This document shows positions 16,254 to 25,010 of a DNA stretch of 56,322 nt, one piece after another; positions within the stretch are counted from its first letter, which is position 1; every line of letters begins with the position of its first letter. The notes beneath the pieces were generated by a model, which was not told the DNA's origin, searched no databases, and saw only the letters and a program-made list of their open reading frames with translations. The position numbers and the translations under genes are program-made. The stretch lies in the NCBI GenBank assembly GCA_016184455.1, contig JACPCS010000131.1, forward strand, positions 1 through 56,322. The letters run 5' to 3'. This DNA comes from Acidobacteriota bacterium. GTDB taxonomy: Bacteria; Acidobacteriota; Vicinamibacteria; Vicinamibacterales; UBA2999.

Positions 16254-18485
16254 ATGCTGAAGAAGCTGTGTCTGGGCACCGCCCTGCTCGCGGCGGTCTC
16301 GATGTCGGCGCTCGCCGAGGGTCCGCGCCGTATCCCGATTGGCGACTGGCCCGAGATGCGCGGCCCGAATCGTGACGGCGTGTCCCGCGAGACAGGCCTC
16401 ATCGACACGTGGACGTTGAACGGCGAGAACTTCCTGTGGCGCGTGCCCTACGGCGGCCGATCGGCGCCGGTCGTGGTGGGCAACCGCGTGTACGTGCAGA
16501 ACCCCGTCGGCCGCGGCACCGCCCTGCAGGAGCGCGTCATGGCGCTCGACGCCGATACCGGGAAGGTGATCTGGGAGTACCGCTTCAACATCTATCAGAG
16601 CGACGTGCCGGCGCATCGCGTCGGCTGGGCGTCGCCCGCGGTCGATCCGGAGACGGGCAACATCTACGCGTTCAGCGGCGGCGCCGAGGCGATCGCGCTC
16701 AGCCGCGACGGCAAGCGGCTCTGGTCGCGCTCCTTCGGCGAGGAGTTCGCCGCCTTCACGACGCACGGCGGCCGCACGATGTCGCCCGTCATCGATGGCG
16801 ACCTGGTCATTGTCAGCGCGCCGGTCTCGAACTGGGGGACGGCGGCCGGGCGCGCGCACCGCATCATCGCCCTCGACAAGCGCACCGGCGACGTCGTCTA
16901 CGTGGCGAACCCGGGTGGACGGCCGTACGACACCGCGTACTCCTCGCCCATCATCGCCACGATCAACGGCCTGCGCCTGTACATCGTGGGACTCGGCGAC
17001 GGCGGCATTCACGCCATCAAGCCGCAGACCGGCGAGCGCGTGTGGAGTTTCCCCGCGTCGAAGCGCTCGATCAACACCGGCGTCGGCGTCCGCGGCAACA
17101 TCGTCTTTGCGTCGCACGGCGACGAGAACCTCGAAGGCAACGAGCTCGGCCTGCTGGCGGCGATCGACGGCGCCGAGACCGGCGACATCAAGACGACCAG
17201 GTGGGAGATCAAGGGGGCCGAGTTCACCTACTCGCCGCCGGTCATCAACGGCTCGCGCCTCTATCAGATCGACAACGGCTCGCACCTGCGGGCGTTCGAC
17301 ACCGAGACCGGCAAGGAGCTCTGGGAGCTCGAGCTCGGCACGGCGCAGAAGGCGCCGCCTGTCCTGGCCGACGGCAAGATCTACGTCGGCACCGACAACG
17401 GGACGGTCCATATCGTGCGGCTGCATCCCGACCGCGGCGAGATGCTCAGCAAGGTGCAGCTCCCGAACAGCGTGCAGAGCTGCTGCGGCTCCGAGGGCAC
17501 ACCCGAGCAGGTGCTCGGCGGCGCGGCGATCTCCCGCGGGCGGATCTTCTTCGTCTCGAGCGACGCCGTCTACGCGATCGGCCCGAAGCAGCCGAAGGCC
17601 GTGAGCGGCTACGCGGTGGACGAACCGGCCCAGACCGGACAGGGCACGCCGGCGCACCTGCAGGTCGTCCCCGCCGAGCTCGTGATGGAGCCGGGCCAGA
17701 CGGTGAAGCTCCGCGCGCGGCTGTTCGACGACAAGGGGCGTTTCCTGCGCGAGGAGACGAACGTCACGTGGACGCTCGACAATCTGAAGGGCACGGTCGC
17801 CAACGGCGCATTCACCGTGGCGCCCGAGCCGCGCGAGCAGGCCGGCACGATCGTCGCCACCGCGGGGACGCTCAAAGGCATGGCGCGCGCGCGCATCGTC
17901 CATCCGCTGCCGTGGAGAGAGACGTTCGAGGACTACCCCGACAAGGCGATTCCTCCGGGCTGGGTGAACGCGCAGGCGCTCGCGATGTCGGTGACGACGC
18001 TCGACGGACAGAAGGTGCTGCAGAAGGCGCCCGTCGACACGATCTTCATGCGCGGCCGCGCCTTCATCGGCCCGAACAACTGGTCGAACTACACGTTCGA
18101 AGCCGACGTGCGCGCTGCGACGCGCCGCCGGCAGGTGGGCGACGTCGGCATCACCGCCCAGCGCTATTCGCTCGTGCTCTACGGCAATGCCCAGCGGCTG
18201 AAGCTCGAGCCGTGGGAGCCGGAAACGGCGCGGACGATCACCGTGCCGTTCGCGTGGAAGCCCGACACGTGGTATCGCCTGAAGCTGCGCGTCGAGAACC
18301 TGCCGAACGGCCAGGTGCGCGCGCGAGGCAAGGCGTGGCCGGCCGGCGAGAGGGAGCCCGAGGCGTGGCTGATCGACAAGACCGACCCGATCGGCAACCG
18401 TGAAGGTGCGCCCGGCCTGTTCATGAACGCGCAGTTCGGCGCCTATTACGACAACTTCCAGCTGACCAAGAACGAACAACCATGA
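16254..18485 (+). CDS. PQQ-like propeller fused to a concanavalin-like domain
   Basis: This 743-residue exported protein (signal peptide MLKKLCLGTALLAAVSMSALA) begins its mature part with IGDWPEMRGPNRDGVSRETGL. Residues 30-470 form the propeller, with ALDADTGKVIWEYRF, ALDKRTGDVVYVANP, AIKPQTGERVWSFP and AFDTETGKELWELELG. A linker strand domain (HLQVVPAELVMEPGQTVKLRA) looks like a bacterial Ig-like fold. The last 200 residues (WRETFEDYPDKAIPPGW ... YTFEADVRA ... WYRLKLRVENLPNGQVRARG) resemble the DUF1080/LamG-like jelly roll that binds or cleaves carbohydrate. The first gene of a three-gene set, it overlaps the next by four bases (ATGA). Confidence 0.85.
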   Translation: MLKKLCLGTALLAAVSMSALAEGPRRIPIGDWPEMRGPNRDGVSRETGLIDTWTLNGENFLWRVPYGGRSAPVVVGNRVYVQNPVGRGTALQERVMALDADTGKVIWEYRFNIYQSDVPAHRVGWASPAVDPETGNIYAFSGGAEAIALSRDGKRLWSRSFGEEFAAFTTHGGRTMSPVIDGDLVIVSAPVSNWGTAAGRAHRIIALDKRTGDVVYVANPGGRPYDTAYSSPIIATINGLRLYIVGLGDGGIHAIKPQTGERVWSFPASKRSINTGVGVRGNIVFASHGDENLEGNELGLLAAIDGAETGDIKTTRWEIKGAEFTYSPPVINGSRLYQIDNGSHLRAFDTETGKELWELELGTAQKAPPVLADGKIYVGTDNGTVHIVRLHPDRGEMLSKVQLPNSVQSCCGSEGTPEQVLGGAAISRGRIFFVSSDAVYAIGPKQPKAVSGYAVDEPAQTGQGTPAHLQVVPAELVMEPGQTVKLRARLFDDKGRFLREETNVTWTLDNLKGTVANGAFTVAPEPREQAGTIVATAGTLKGMARARIVHPLPWRETFEDYPDKAIPPGWVNAQALAMSVTTLDGQKVLQKAPVDTIFMRGRAFIGPNNWSNYTFEADVRAATRRRQVGDVGITAQRYSLVLYGNAQRLKLEPWEPETARTITVPFAWKPDTWYRLKLRVENLPNGQVRARGKAWPAGEREPEAWLIDKTDPIGNREGAPGLFMNAQFGAYYDNFQLTKNEQP

Positions 18486-19909
18486 AGAGCCCCCGTCTCC
18501 TCCTGCTTCTGAGTCTCGCCACGGCGGCGTCGGCGACGCTGTCTGCTTCCGATCCCGGCACCGGCGAGTGGCCGATGTGGGGCGGCGCGCCCGACCGCAA
18601 CATGGTGTCGAAGATGAAGGGCCTGCCGACCGAATGGGACGTCAAGACCAAGAAGAACATCAAATGGGCCGCGGAGCTCGGGTCGCAGAGCTACGGCAAT
18701 CCGGTCGTCGCGGGCGGCATGGTGTTCGTCGGCACGAACAACGAGCGGCTGCGCGACCCGAAGCAGCCGGGCGACCGCGGCGTGCTGATGGCGTTCCGCG
18801 AGTCGGACGGCGAGTTCCTCTGGCAGCAGACGCACGTGAAGCTCGAGTCGGGGCGCGCCAACGACTGGCCGTTCCAGGGGGTTGCCAGCTCGCCGCTCGT
18901 CGAGGGCGAGCGGCTGTACTACGTCAGCAACCGCGGGATCGTGCACTGCCTCGACATCCAGGGCTTCCGCGACAACGAGAACGATGGTCCGTTCAAGGAC
19001 GAGAAGCTCACGGGGATGTTCGACGCCGACATCGTGTGGAGCTTCGACATGATGGAGCAGGTCGGGTCGTACCCGCACAACATGTCGAACTCGTCGCCCG
19101 TGATCTGGGGCGACCTGATCTACGTCAGCACGTCGAACGGCCAGGACGAGAGCCACGTCAACATTCCGTCGCCGCGCGCGCCCGCCATCATCGCGCTCAA
19201 CAGGAACACCGGGGAGCTCACCTGGGAGGACAACTCGGTCGAAGACCGCATCCTGCACGGGCAGTGGTCGACGCCGGCGGTCGGCCGCATTGGCGGCGTG
19301 CTGCAAGTCGTCTCGGGGCAGGGCGACGGCTGGGTGCGCGGCTATGAGGCGGAGACGGGCAAGAAGCTCTGGGAGTTCGACACCAACCCGAAGGATTCCG
19401 TCTGGCCGCGGACGCGCAACGAGCTGATCAGCACGCCGGTCATCTACGAGGATCGCGTCTACATTGCGAACGGGCAGGACCCCGAGCACGGCGAAGGCGT
19501 CGGGCACTTCTACGCGATCGACGCCACCAAGCGCGGTGACATCACCCAGTCCGGGCGCCTCTTCCACTTCGACAAGATCCGCCGTTCGATCTCGACCGCT
19601 GCGATTGCTGACGGCCTGGTCTACATCGCGGATTTCAGCGGCTATTTCCATTGCCTCGACGCGAAGACGGGACAGGAGTACTGGTCGCACGACCTGCTGG
19701 CCTCGGTCTGGGGATCCCCGATGCTGGTGGACGGCAAGGTCTACATCGGCGACGAGGACGGCGACGTCACCCTGTTCGCCCACGGCAAGGACAAGAAGGT
19801 GCTCGCGGAGATAAACATGGGGAGCGCCGTCTACGCGACCGTCGTCCCCGCGCACGGCACGCTCTTCGTGAACAACCGCAGTCAGCTCTTTGCCATTGCG
19901 GTGAAATGA
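18482..19909 (+). CDS. PQQ-like beta-propeller protein, quinoprotein type
   Basis: This 475-residue exported protein (signal peptide MKSPRLLLLLSLATAASA-TLSA) starts mature at GEWPMWGGAPDRNMVSKMKGLP. Repeats include AFRESDGEFLWQQ, ALNRNTGELTWED, GYEAETGKKLWEFD, AIDATKRGDITQSG and CLDAKTGQEYWSHDLL. Distinctive inserts such as SNSSPVIWGDLIYVSTSNGQDESHVNI resemble the active-site face of quinoprotein dehydrogenases (the TxNGxDxxH part), so an oxidoreductase is possible. No CxxCH heme motif or Cys-Cys disulfide pair is seen. It overlaps both neighbours by four bases (ATGA), so the three propellers are made together. Confidence 0.84.
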   Translation: MKSPRLLLLLSLATAASATLSASDPGTGEWPMWGGAPDRNMVSKMKGLPTEWDVKTKKNIKWAAELGSQSYGNPVVAGGMVFVGTNNERLRDPKQPGDRGVLMAFRESDGEFLWQQTHVKLESGRANDWPFQGVASSPLVEGERLYYVSNRGIVHCLDIQGFRDNENDGPFKDEKLTGMFDADIVWSFDMMEQVGSYPHNMSNSSPVIWGDLIYVSTSNGQDESHVNIPSPRAPAIIALNRNTGELTWEDNSVEDRILHGQWSTPAVGRIGGVLQVVSGQGDGWVRGYEAETGKKLWEFDTNPKDSVWPRTRNELISTPVIYEDRVYIANGQDPEHGEGVGHFYAIDATKRGDITQSGRLFHFDKIRRSISTAAIADGLVYIADFSGYFHCLDAKTGQEYWSHDLLASVWGSPMLVDGKVYIGDEDGDVTLFAHGKDKKVLAEINMGSAVYATVVPAHGTLFVNNRSQLFAIAVK

Positions 19910-21018
19910 AACCAGTCGCGCTGCTGCTGATCGCTGCGACGTTTCCGGTTGCCGGTCAGACACAGCGCACAGCACCCGCAACCGAGTGGCGGCAGTTCAG
20001 GGGCACGCCACGTCTCACCGGCGTCGCCGCCGTCACGCTCCCTCCCGCTCCCAAGCTCCTCTGGAGCTACGACACCGGCGACGATCCGATTGATTCGTCG
20101 GCCGCGATCGTCGGCGACGCGGTCTACGTGGGCGCCGGCACCGGCGACCTGCTCGCCTTCGATCTCGCCACCGGCAGGCTGCGCTGGAAGTACACGACCG
20201 GCAACCTGATCGGCGAGTCGTCGCCGTTTGTCGGGCCCGACGCGGTGTACATCGCCGATCTCGGCGGGCTCGTCCATGCCGTGCGCCTGAAGGACGGCGC
20301 GCGCCTCTGGACGTTCAAGACCGGCGCGGAAATCAAGTCGTCGCCCGTGCTGGTGAACGACGTCGTGCTGATCGGCTCGTACGACACGCACCTGTACGCG
20401 CTCGACGCCCGATCGGGGAAGCTGCGGTGGAAGGTGGCGACGCGCGGCATGGTGCACGCGACGCCTGCCGTGCAGGACGGGCTCACGTTCGTCGCCGGCT
20501 GTGACGCCATCTTCCGCGCCATCCGCGTGGCCGACGGGAGCGAAGCGTATCACATCGAATCGGGCGCCTATACCGGCGCCTCCCCCGTCCTCGACGGGGA
20601 TCGCGCCTATTTCGGCACCTTCAACAACGAAGTGCTGGCGCTCGACCTGAAGCGGCGGACCGTCGTCTGGCGGTATGCAGACAAGGATGCGCAATTCCCG
20701 TACTATTCGTCCGCGGCGCTCGAGGGTGGGCGCGTGTACGTGGGCGGGCGCGACAAGGTGGTCCACGCAATCGACGCGGCCACCGGCACACGCGTCTGGA
20801 CGTTTGCCACACGCGCGCGCGTCGACTCCTCCCCTGTCGTGTCGGGCGGCCGCGTCTACGTCGGCTCGAGCGACGGCCGGCTCTATGCGCTCGACGCCGC
20901 ATCGGGCAAGAAAGTGTGGGAGTTCGAGATCGGCGCGGCCGTCACCGCGTCACCGGCGATCGCGGCGGGCCGGCTCGTCATTGGGGCCCAGGACGGACGC
21001 ATCTACGTCTTCGGGTAA
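19906..21018 (+). CDS. PQQ-like beta-propeller protein, BamB-like
   Basis: This 370-residue exported protein has a short signal peptide (MKPVALLLIAATFPVAG) and a mature start TEWRQFRGTPRLTGVAAVTL. The repeats are very regular, each about 40 residues: AFDLATGRLRWKYTTG, AVRLKDGARLWTFKTG, ALDARSGKLRWKVATRG, ALDLKRRTVVWRYADKD, AIDAATGTRVWTFATRA and ALDAASGKKVWEFEIGA. Alternating SSPxxxxGxVYVG strands complete seven or eight blades. This is the most BamB-like member, so a scaffold role is more likely than catalysis. The ATG overlaps the stop of the previous gene. A short inverted repeat follows at 21032-21049 before the DUF6152 gene. Confidence 0.85.
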   Translation: MKPVALLLIAATFPVAGQTQRTAPATEWRQFRGTPRLTGVAAVTLPPAPKLLWSYDTGDDPIDSSAAIVGDAVYVGAGTGDLLAFDLATGRLRWKYTTGNLIGESSPFVGPDAVYIADLGGLVHAVRLKDGARLWTFKTGAEIKSSPVLVNDVVLIGSYDTHLYALDARSGKLRWKVATRGMVHATPAVQDGLTFVAGCDAIFRAIRVADGSEAYHIESGAYTGASPVLDGDRAYFGTFNNEVLALDLKRRTVVWRYADKDAQFPYYSSAALEGGRVYVGGRDKVVHAIDAATGTRVWTFATRARVDSSPVVSGGRVYVGSSDGRLYALDAASGKKVWEFEIGAAVTASPAIAAGRLVIGAQDGRIYVFG

Positions 21019-21031
21019 TCACGTACGTCGC

Positions 21032-21049
21032 GTCCGGCTTCAGCCGGAC
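21032..21049. repeat. GTCCGGCT hairpin, REP-like
   Basis: GTCCGGCT (21032-21039), two-base loop TC, AGCCGGAC (21042-21049), a perfect eight-base stem. The same arms form the outermost layer of the nested repeat at 33961-34092, and half of it (GCGTCCGGCTTC) recurs at 23314. It may serve as the terminator of the propeller operon. Confidence 0.6.
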
Positions 21050-21065
21050 CTCGGAGGAACCGCTC

Positions 21066-21467
21066 ATGCGTATACCTCTCCTGCTCGCGGCGGCCTCGCT
21101 CGCCCTCGTCACGGCCGGCGCCCCGCTCCAGGCGCATCACGCCTTCGCCGCGGAGTTCGACGGCAGCAAACCCGTCAAGCTCACCGGCACCGTCACGAAG
21201 ATGGACTGGATCAATCCGCACGCGTGGCTGCACATCGACGTCAAAGGCCCCGACGGCAAGCTCCAGAGCTGGATGATCGAAGGCGGCGCGCCGAACGCGC
21301 TGCTCCGGCGCGGGTGGAACCGGCGCTCGGTGCCGCCCGGCACCGTGGTGATCGTCGAGGGCTTCCGCGCCAAGGACGGATCCCCCCGGGCCAGCGGCGG
21401 CGCGGTGACGCTGCCGGACGGCAAGAAGCTGTTCATCGGAGCGTCACCTGACAGCGAGGCGAAGTAA
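21066..21467 (+). CDS. DUF6152 family exported protein
   Basis: This 133-residue protein has a signal peptide (MRIPLLLAAASLALVTAGAP) and a mature start HHAFAAEFDGSKPVKLTGTV followed by TKMDWINPHAWLHIDVKGPDG, the DUF6152 signature (HHxFxxxFD ... GxVxxxxWxNPHxxxxxxV). The small beta fold with a conserved His-His pair at the mature N-terminus looks like an OB fold and could bind metal. No function is established. The next gene begins one base after its stop. Paralogues in this window start at 26794 and 51012. Confidence 0.85.
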   Translation: MRIPLLLAAASLALVTAGAPLQAHHAFAAEFDGSKPVKLTGTVTKMDWINPHAWLHIDVKGPDGKLQSWMIEGGAPNALLRRGWNRRSVPPGTVVIVEGFRAKDGSPRASGGAVTLPDGKKLFIGASPDSEAK

Positions 21468-21468
21468 C

Positions 21469-22413
21469 ATGCGCGCGCACATGCATCGTCTCGTCGCGCC
21501 GGCGCTCATCGTCATGCTCGCGCTCGCCGCGTCAGCGTGTCAGGGCGCGAGCACCAACGCGCAGGAGGGATGGACGCCTCCGCGCACGCCCGACGGCCAG
21601 CCCGATCTGCAGGGCATCTGGACCAACTACACCGCCACGCCCTTCGAGGTGCCCGACCCGACCGACAAGCCGTCGCTCTACTCCGGCGATCCTGACGGCA
21701 CCGGACGCGGCACCGGACCCTCGTCGTTCCTCAACGACACGTCCGACCGGAAGCTCGAGAAGGGGCGCTCGCTCGTCGTCGATCCGCCGAACGGCCGCGT
21801 GCCGATCATGGCGTGGGCCGAGGAGCAGCGGACCTACAGACTGCTGCACATTCAGGATCACTACGAGAACCACACGCCGTGGGAGCGGTGCATCACGCGC
21901 GGCGTGCCGGGCGGCATCTTCCCGGCCGGATACGGCTCCGGGTACCAGATCCTGCAGGGGCCGGGCTACGTCGCGATCGTCTACGAGATGATCCACGAGG
22001 CCCGCATCATCCCGATCGACGGCCGTACTCACGTCGGGAGCAGCATCCAGCTGTGGAATGGCGACTCCCGCGGCCGCTGGGAAGGCGACACGCTCGTCGT
22101 CGACATCACCAACTACAACGACAAGGGGAACATCGCGACCAACGCGGCGGCGCAGCGCGTGCGGGCGATCCCGCAGAGCGAGGCGCTGCACGTCGTCGAG
22201 CGCTTCACGCGCGTCGACGAGAACACGATCACCTACGAGGCGACGATCGAGGATCCGAAGGTGTTCACGTCGCCGTGGAAGGTGGCGATGCCGCTCACGC
22301 GCGAGCCCGACTACAAGATCTTCGAGTACGCGTGCCACGAAGGGAATCTGGCGATTCCCAACACGCTGAGCGCCGGACGCGCACGGGACAAAAATGACAA
22401 AAATGGGGTCTGA
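21469..22413 (+). CDS. PDGxPDLxGxW secreted protein, putative lipoprotein
   Basis: This 314-residue protein has a signal sequence ending in a lipobox-like ASAC (Cys24), so it is probably anchored in a membrane facing the periplasm. The family motifs are TPDGQPDLQGIWTNYTATPF, WERCITRGVPGGIFP, YEMIHEARIIPIDGRTH, GRWEGDTLVVDITNYNDKG, LHVVERFTRVDENTITYEA and IEDPKVFTSPWKVAMPL. These recur in the products at 22436, 49139, 49977 and 51497. Its last residues (DKNDKNGV) and stop codon are encoded by the palindrome at 22399-22423. It is translationally coupled to DUF6152. Function unknown. Confidence 0.8.
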   Translation: MRAHMHRLVAPALIVMLALAASACQGASTNAQEGWTPPRTPDGQPDLQGIWTNYTATPFEVPDPTDKPSLYSGDPDGTGRGTGPSSFLNDTSDRKLEKGRSLVVDPPNGRVPIMAWAEEQRTYRLLHIQDHYENHTPWERCITRGVPGGIFPAGYGSGYQILQGPGYVAIVYEMIHEARIIPIDGRTHVGSSIQLWNGDSRGRWEGDTLVVDITNYNDKGNIATNAAAQRVRAIPQSEALHVVERFTRVDENTITYEATIEDPKVFTSPWKVAMPLTREPDYKIFEYACHEGNLAIPNTLSAGRARDKNDKNGV

Positions 22414-22423
22414 CCCCATTTTT
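22399..22423. repeat. Palindrome with GGGGTC core
   Basis: AAAAATGGGGTC (22399-22410), a single T, GACCCCATTTTT (22412-22423): a perfect 12-base inverted repeat. It provides the stop of the upstream gene (TGA at 22411-22413) and ends 12 bases before the next ATG. It could work as an intrinsic terminator, but the same motif with longer arms is found at 47756-47839, so it looks like a dispersed repeat. Confidence 0.75.
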
Positions 22424-22435
22424 CGAGGAGCTCCC

Positions 22436-23302
22436 ATGCAGAACTGGCTGAAGGGCGCGCTCATCGCGCTCGTGTCCGTGGCGGCCACAGTTGTCGTCAT
22501 GCAGACGATGCGGACGCCGGCGGAAGGACAGACGACGGCGCCGGCCGTGCCGCGGATGCCGGACGGGAAGCCGAACCTGAACGGCGTCTGGCAGGCGATC
22601 GGCACCGCCAACTGGAACCTGCAGGACCACACGGCGCGCTCCGGTCCCGTGCTCGAGCTCGGGGCGACTTTCGCGGTGCCGCCCGGCCAGGGCGTCGTCG
22701 AGGGCGGGCAGATTCCCTATCAGGAGTGGGCCGCGGCGCAGCAGAAGGAGAACTACGAGAACTGGCTTGCGCGCGACCCCGAAGTGAAGTGCTACCTGCC
22801 GGGACTTCCGCGCGCGACCTATATGCCCCACCCGTTTCAGATTCTGCAGACCGCGGCCAGCGACGTCCTGATGGCGTACGAGTACGCGAGCGCGAGCCGC
22901 GTGATCAGGATGGGCCCTGCGGAGGAGCCGCCCGTCGACACGTGGATGGGCCAGTCGACGGGCCGCTGGGAGGGCGACACGCTCGTCGTCGATTCAACGG
23001 GCTTCAACGATCGGAGCTGGTTCGATCGGGCGGGGAACTTCCACAGCGAGGCGCTGCACCTCGTGGAGCGCTTCACGCCCGTGCACGCGGATCTGATCGA
23101 CTACCGCGCCACGATCGAGGATCCACAAGTCTTCACCCGTCCGTGGACGATCCAGGTGCCGCTCTACCGCCGCCGCGACGCCGTCGCGCAACTCCTCGAG
23201 TTCAAGTGCGTCGAGTTCGTCGAGGAGCTGATGTACGGGCACCTGGTGAAGCCGACCGGCAAGGAGAAGCCCTTCGCCCCCGCGCGGATGCGGTGGCCGT
23301 AG
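22436..23302 (+). CDS. PDGxPNLxGxW secreted protein
   Basis: This 288-residue protein has a signal-anchor or signal peptide (LKGALIALVSVAATVVVMQ) and the mature motif MPDGKPNLNGVWQAIGTANW. Conserved family segments follow: DPEVKCYLPGLPRATYMPH, PFQILQTAASDVLMAYEYAS, STGRWEGDTLVVDSTGFND, WFDRAGNFHSEALHLVERF and IEDPQVFTRPWTIQVPLYRR. The closest relative in this window is the product at 49139, which shares CYLPGxPRAxYMPxPFQI, so they form one subfamily. A GAGGAG site lies before the ATG. It sits immediately after a palindrome that ends the previous gene. No catalytic motif is apparent to me. Confidence 0.8.
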   Translation: MQNWLKGALIALVSVAATVVVMQTMRTPAEGQTTAPAVPRMPDGKPNLNGVWQAIGTANWNLQDHTARSGPVLELGATFAVPPGQGVVEGGQIPYQEWAAAQQKENYENWLARDPEVKCYLPGLPRATYMPHPFQILQTAASDVLMAYEYASASRVIRMGPAEEPPVDTWMGQSTGRWEGDTLVVDSTGFNDRSWFDRAGNFHSEALHLVERFTPVHADLIDYRATIEDPQVFTRPWTIQVPLYRRRDAVAQLLEFKCVEFVEELMYGHLVKPTGKEKPFAPARMRWP

Positions 23303-23320
23303 CGTCCGTAGCGTCCGGCT

Positions 23321-24922
23321 TCAGAAGCGCGAGGACTGGATCCACGTGTCGGAGCGCGCCCAGCTCGCGGCGAACTCCGCGTCCACGTCTGGCGATTCGA
23401 TCCCCTGCCCCGCCAGCGCTTGCTGTAGCCCGAGCAGCGACCACCCGTTCTTGGGGTGATCCTTCAGCTCCTCGCGATACGCCTGCCCCGCCTCCTTGAA
23501 GCGCTTCGCCTCGAGGAGCGCCGCGCCGAGCCAGTGAAACGCCGAGAACGGGAGCGGCTCGGGCTCGTCGTAGACGAGACCCGCCTGCGTCTCGGACGCG
23601 CGCCTGAACACGGTGATGGCGCCGTCGAGATCGCCGGCCATCCGCTTCATCTCGCCGTCGAGAATGCCCGCCGCGATGCTGAGCAAATCCTTCGCCGTGT
23701 GCACGCGGAATGTCGCCTTCGAGGTTTCCGCGGCCTTCTGGACGCGCCCGAGATGGAGCCGCGCCGCCTCGGCGCGCCCCTCCCTGAGATGCGCATATCC
23801 CTGTGCAAACTCCCAGAGCCCACCATGGATCTCGTCCTTCGGACGGTTCGTCACCTCGAGCACCTCGTCGAAGCGGCCGAAGCGGATGAGGGTCAGCACC
23901 TCGTAGAACGTATTGCCGGTGAGCTTCGCGTAATCCTTCCCCGCGCGCATCGCAATAGCGCCCTGCCCGTCGTACGCCGCCGCATAGAGCAGCATGTGCA
24001 GGTTGTGCTCGGGATAGATGGCAAACCCCTGACCGATCCTCGCTTTCTGATCTGAATGCACCGCCTCGAGGTTGGCGCGCACGGAGTCGCCCCATCGTCC
24101 AACCTCGTTCCAGGTGTGCGAGGGCATGTGATTGATGTGACTCGCCCCGGGAATCGACTGCCCCAGGTACTGGGCGCACGTTTCCGCGCGGCCCGGCACG
24201 ACGGTCGATTCGGTGGCGTGGACGTAGAGGTGGCATGCGCCGGGATGCCGCACGTCGCGCGACAGAATACCCTCGAGCACTCGATGCAGCCGCTGCACGT
24301 TCGGGTCGTTCACGTCGCGGCTGCCGCGACGCGGCTCGAGCAGGAACAGTGAGTCCGCATAGAGCGTGACGATGTCGAGATCGTCCGGATACCGGGCGGC
24401 GACCTTCTCCATCGCCGCCGCGTAGGCGCGCTCCTGATCCATCCGGGTCTTCTCGTCGAACGTGTCGACATACCTGACGGCCAGCGCGTCGATGAGCGCC
24501 CGCTCCTTCTCCGACGTGCGGTTCTCGAGCGACAGCGCCTTCTGCGCCGCGGCGTACGCGTGCGGCGCCTCCTCGGCGTTCATCGGCCCGTTGAGGTACG
24601 ACCCCCACGCCCACGCTTCGCCCCAGTAGCAGATCGCGCACTCCGGATCGCGCTTCCACGATTCGCGGAACGATCGCACGGCCTCGGGCTTGCCGAAGGC
24701 GTACATCATCTGAAACCCCTGATCGAAGAACGCCTGCGCCTCGGCGTTCGTCGACGAGATCGGCCGGGTGAACGCGCCGAGGCTGTTCGTGCGCAGCGGA
24801 ATCGGCTCGGTGTAGCGCTCGTACAGCGAGCGCGATGGCGGCGCCTGTGCCGGTGCCGGCACGGCGGCAACGGCGAACGTGATGACCAGGAGCAGGGCGA
24901 CGCGGGGCTGGCAGCTCGTCAT
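23321..24922 (-). CDS. Exported TPR protein
   Basis: This 533-residue protein has a signal peptide (MTSCQPRVALLLVITFAVAAVPA) and helical repeats throughout. The N-terminal part carries AQAFFDQGFQMMYAFGKPEAVRSF and DPECAICYWGEAWAWGSYLNGPM, a conserved family segment with a CxxCYWGEA motif. The middle has SHINHMPSHTWNEVGRWGDS, with several His residues that could bind metal. The end has AFHWLGAALLEAKRFKEAGQAYREELKDHP, a clear TPR unit. It resembles the secreted TPR proteins of unknown role that are abundant in Acidobacteria. TATCAT lies eight bases before the ATG, so a leaderless message is likely; the promoter region is shared with the divergent molybdoenzyme gene. Confidence 0.8.
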   Translation of the reverse strand: MTSCQPRVALLLVITFAVAAVPAPAQAPPSRSLYERYTEPIPLRTNSLGAFTRPISSTNAEAQAFFDQGFQMMYAFGKPEAVRSFRESWKRDPECAICYWGEAWAWGSYLNGPMNAEEAPHAYAAAQKALSLENRTSEKERALIDALAVRYVDTFDEKTRMDQERAYAAAMEKVAARYPDDLDIVTLYADSLFLLEPRRGSRDVNDPNVQRLHRVLEGILSRDVRHPGACHLYVHATESTVVPGRAETCAQYLGQSIPGASHINHMPSHTWNEVGRWGDSVRANLEAVHSDQKARIGQGFAIYPEHNLHMLLYAAAYDGQGAIAMRAGKDYAKLTGNTFYEVLTLIRFGRFDEVLEVTNRPKDEIHGGLWEFAQGYAHLREGRAEAARLHLGRVQKAAETSKATFRVHTAKDLLSIAAGILDGEMKRMAGDLDGAITVFRRASETQAGLVYDEPEPLPFSAFHWLGAALLEAKRFKEAGQAYREELKDHPKNGWSLLGLQQALAGQGIESPDVDAEFAASWARSDTWIQSSRF

Positions 24923-24930
24923 GGCGCCTC

Positions 24931-24936
24931 ATGATA
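24931..24936 (-). promoter_or_regulatory. -10 element of the TPR gene
   Basis: TATCAT on the minus strand, then eight bases (GAGGCGCC), then the ATG at 24922. This is the same layout as at 16145, 16240, 29664 and 33179. On the plus strand TACTAT at 24958-24963 may be the -10 of the divergent gene at 25011, which has a normal leader and a GGAG site. Confidence 0.4.
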
Positions 24937-25010
24937 CCGTCGGCCGCGGACCTCTGTTACTATGGCCGCGCCTGACACCCCGCGTCGTCTTCTGCGGAAG
25001 GAGAACCGCC

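Noticed and set aside
16173..18479. Long minus-strand open frame of 768 codons
   Set aside because: It mirrors the propeller gene at 16254 and has low-complexity Arg/Ala/Asp composition.
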